This document shows, piece after piece, positions 61,815 through 64,000 of a stretch of 64,000 bases of DNA. Within the stretch, counting starts at the first letter, position 1. Each line of letters opens with the position of its first letter. The DNA lies in contig JADJMH010000004.1 in NCBI GenBank assembly GCA_016709675.1, positions 122,304-186,303 on the forward strand, read 5' to 3'. The translations under genes were made by a program, and so were the position numbers. This DNA comes from Candidatus Accumulibacter proximus. GTDB lineage: Bacteria > Pseudomonadota > Gammaproteobacteria > Burkholderiales > Rhodocyclaceae. Below the pieces are notes generated by a model, which made no database searches, was not told the origin of the DNA, and saw only the letters and a program-made list of their open reading frames with translations.

Positions 61815-62909
61815 TCATTGTTTTGCCCGCACCGCATCAACCAGTTGCTGCAGCAAGGATAACAGCGCTGCATTGTTGCGTTCGAGACGGATCATGCTGC
61901 GCTCGATGCGGATCAAGCGCTGCTCGGACTGCCCCGTTCGCAGATCGGCAATCACTCTTGAGGCCTGATCCGCCGTGCTGTGATCCACTGCCAGCCGCGA
62001 CAGGTCGATGTCCAGAATGCCGCTGTCAGTCAGTTGCGGGTTGATGGCCGCCTGGCTACCATCCATGTTCTGGCTCGAAGTGATCTGCGCAGTCGACTGG
62101 GTCTCCTCGCGAAGCTCTCTCGCGACCTCCTCTACGTCCGCACGGGTAAACTCGCTCTTCCCACTCAGGAAGCCCGACAATAGAAGGCGATCGCAATGCG
62201 CGTTGATGCGCCGGGGCAGACCACCGCTGGCCTCAAAGAGTGCCTCGAAAGCGCCTGCGTCAAAACGTGGCGAGCCTTTTGATCCGGCGCATTTAAGCCG
62301 GTGTTCGATGTAGGCCACTGTTTCGTCCTGATCCATCGGACCGATGTGACAGGCAGCAATCACGCGCTGCCGCAACTGCTGCATCTGCGGGCTTTGCATG
62401 ATTTTCCGGAATTCCGGCTGGCCGATCAGGAAACTCTGCAACAGCGCCTGGGTGCCGAACTGGAAGTTTGACAGCATACGCAGCTCTTCAACCGCACGCG
62501 GCGTCAGGTTCTGCGCCTCGTCAACAATCAGCAGACAACGCTTGCCCTGACGGGTGACATCGACCAGAAAAGCCTCGAGGGCAAGCAGCATTTCCGACTT
62601 GCCACCATTCCGGGTCCCGACACCGAAGGCCCCGGCAATCATGCGCAAGGTATCGTCCGCGTCGAGCTGTGTACTGACCAGCTGGGCGGCCACGACCTTC
62701 TCTGAATCAAGGTCATTGAGAAGCCCCCGCACGATCGTTGTCTTGCCCGCACCCACCTCGCCGGTGACGACGATGAAACCTTCGCTCTGGTTCAGGCCAT
62801 ACTCCAGATAGGCCATCGCACGCCGATGTTGTTTGCTGGCAAAGTAGAACGAGGGGTCAGGGTTAAGCTGAAAAGGCTTGCAGGTCAAGCCATAGAAAGA
62901 CTCGTACAT
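61815..62909 (-). CDS. XrtA/PEP-CTERM locus secretion ATPase (ExeA-like AAA)
   Basis: A 364-residue AAA ATPase. The start MYESFYGLTCKPFQLNPDPSFYF is diagnostic of the ExeA/GspA-like family in XrtA loci (TIGR03015). Walker A GEVGAGKTT is at residues 50-58, Walker B CLLIVDEAQNL near 130, and sensor-type residues follow; GGLPRRINAHCDRLLLSGFLSG is the lid region. The last 100 residues are an extended, probably coiled region (RLIRIERSMIRLERNNAALLSLL). It may couple ATP hydrolysis to EPS export or envelope remodelling. The ATG at 62909 was chosen over TTG 62918 because the family begins there. Confidence 0.9.
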   Translation of the reverse strand: MYESFYGLTCKPFQLNPDPSFYFASKQHRRAMAYLEYGLNQSEGFIVVTGEVGAGKTTIVRGLLNDLDSEKVVAAQLVSTQLDADDTLRMIAGAFGVGTRNGGKSEMLLALEAFLVDVTRQGKRCLLIVDEAQNLTPRAVEELRMLSNFQFGTQALLQSFLIGQPEFRKIMQSPQMQQLRQRVIAACHIGPMDQDETVAYIEHRLKCAGSKGSPRFDAGAFEALFEASGGLPRRINAHCDRLLLSGFLSGKSEFTRADVEEVARELREETQSTAQITSSQNMDGSQAAINPQLTDSGILDIDLSRLAVDHSTADQASRVIADLRTGQSEQRLIRIERSMIRLERNNAALLSLLQQLVDAVRAKQ

Positions 62910-62918
62910 GATGGTCAA

Positions 62919-64000
62919 TCAGAAACTGTGCGAAAGTACGCCGGTCAGCGCGCTCTCCGTGTAGTCCGCGTTGATTCCGCCGTCGGAGATCGTGCCGGGC
63001 ACCGATGTTGGCTTGCGTCTTGGGCGAGAGCTGTGTGGTGAAGAAAAGATAGGCGCCCTGCGTCTTGGTGTCCACCGCATTGGTGCCTTTCGCAAGACTG
63101 CGCTGCTCGTTAAGCGACAGGGACAGCGAGGAATGACCGGTCAACTGATGGCCCCAAATGATGCCGAAACCACGCTGAGTAACTTCATTGGCCAGTGAAT
63201 AGTCATCGGTCAGGCCGCTGACCACACCCAGCGGCTGTTGCTGACTCTCGGTCGCACTGAACGTGAGGGTATTCCGGGCACCCAGAAGAGCGTACGATAG
63301 CTGCTGCAATTTCTGCAGGGTCGGGCGGTTGGTCAGGGGACTGTTGACGACGGTTCCGTCTGCTGGGACGCCTCTGCCTTGCAGGACCTGATTGACCTGG
63401 GTCCTGATCGCATCAGGCGCAAGCCCGGGGTTACTGGCGGCAATGATCGCATAAAAGGCGTCGTAGTTGCTCCCCTGCCCGGTATTGCCGACGCCTGCCG
63501 GCTGATACGAGACATCCCTGCTCGCCGTATAGCTGACCAGGGAGCGCGGCATTCTGTGACTGAAGGAGAGCTGGTAGCCGTTGCCGAAGAACCGCCTTGT
63601 CATGCGGCCTTCAAGCTTGGTCCGCGGGCTCGGTGTCCACAAGATGCCGTAACCCGAATCGCTATAGGTCTCATCGTCGAGACTGACGAGATTGTTCGTC
63701 TCGCGCCCGGCTATCAGGGAGAACTGGAACTGCGGAGTCAGGCGGTACGCCAGTGTCAGTCCATAGCGCGTATCGTTTCGATCTCGACCAACGTCATACT
63801 GGACGCTGTTGCTGGTGGCGTCGAGCGACCAACTAAGAGGTCCCCAACGGGTATTGCCATTGATCCGGCCCAGCCACTGGTTCGTGGTCGTGTCAGACAC
63901 CGCCGACGAATCAGCGCTGGTTGTACTCGCCGTGTAGCGCAGCAAGTACTCGGTGGACGACAGGAGGCGCCCTCTGATGTACGGCGAGATCGAGTAGTAC
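62919..64000 (-). CDS. PEP-CTERM system-associated outer-membrane beta-barrel protein, partial, frameshifted end
   Basis: Runs out of the window at 64000 (frame open, YYSISPYIRGRLLSSTEY at the edge). It is a repetitive, Ser/Thr-rich sequence of alternating polar and hydrophobic strands (WLGRINGNTRWGPLSWSLD, YGLTLAYRLTPQFQFSLIAG), as in the TIGR03016 barrel family thought to export the EPS. Near the end the frame shifts between about 62985 and 63015. Reading on in the same frame gives a basic tail to 62863 that overlaps the ATPase. In the next frame it ends YTESALTGVLSHSF at the TGA 62919-62921, a proper barrel ending with C-terminal Phe. One base too many (or two missing) explains this. Confidence 0.82.

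Overview
The window looks like a chromosomal piece of a high-GC betaproteobacterium. The exosortase A (XrtA) exopolysaccharide gene set and the protein styles are those of Rhodocyclales such as Accumulibacter, Dechloromonas and Azoarcus. The taxonomic call is inference from gene content, not from a marker gene. Most of the window is an exopolysaccharide (EPS) synthesis, modification and export region; housekeeping-type genes occupy only the first 5 kb.

Layout. 1-4.9 kb: the end of an SDR oxidoreductase, a small membrane protein, a Ca2+/Na+ antiporter, a zinc-ribbon protein and an AcuI-type reductase. 5.3-12.8 kb: a Cys-less asparagine-synthase-like protein, a very long VanZ-like membrane protein on the minus strand, and an MBOAT O-acyltransferase coupled to an SGNH-like partner. 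12.8-23.0 kb: a tightly packed plus-strand operon with two acyl/aminoacyl-adenylating ligases, two PLP decarboxylases, an acyl carrier protein, a GNAT-like protein, and the S, E and MutL components of B12-dependent glutamate mutase. 23-45 kb: an accessory stretch with a flippase, heparinase-like protein, glycosyltransferases, methyltransferases, an AAC(3)-like acetyltransferase and a deacetylase, broken up by two insertion sequences, a transposase remnant and decayed copies of an MBOAT/SGNH pair and of an asparagine-synthase-like gene. 43.7-64 kb: a long minus-strand XrtA operon. In transcription order it carries an outer-membrane beta-barrel protein (cut by the window end), ATPase, wecB, polysaccharide deacetylase, FemAB-like protein, XrtA-EpsI, a formyltransferase/deacetylase fusion, glycosyltransferase, amidotransferase, three glycosyltransferases, a PaaK-like ligase, an O-antigen-ligase-like protein, a TPR protein and a deacetylase.

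How it fits together. The glycosyltransferases, flippase and O-antigen-ligase-like protein would build and move a polysaccharide. Deacetylases, MBOAT/SGNH, AAC(3)-like, formyltransferase and methyltransferase proteins would decorate it. The most interesting part is the 12.8-23.0 kb operon. Glutamate mutase, adenylating enzymes, carrier protein and DAP-decarboxylase-fold decarboxylases are the same enzyme set that makes the 3-aminoisobutyrate starter of vicenistatin-type macrolactams from glutamate via 3-methylaspartate (VinH/VinI/VinN/VinL/VinO). Here no polyketide synthase is present and the setting is an EPS locus, so I infer a beta-amino-acyl thioester made for decorating a sugar.

Caveat. 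Four genes (MBOAT, glmE, the ISL3 transposase and the outer-membrane protein) carry what looks like a one-base indel, three of them a lost G or C. This may be consensus error in the assembly rather than real inactivation.
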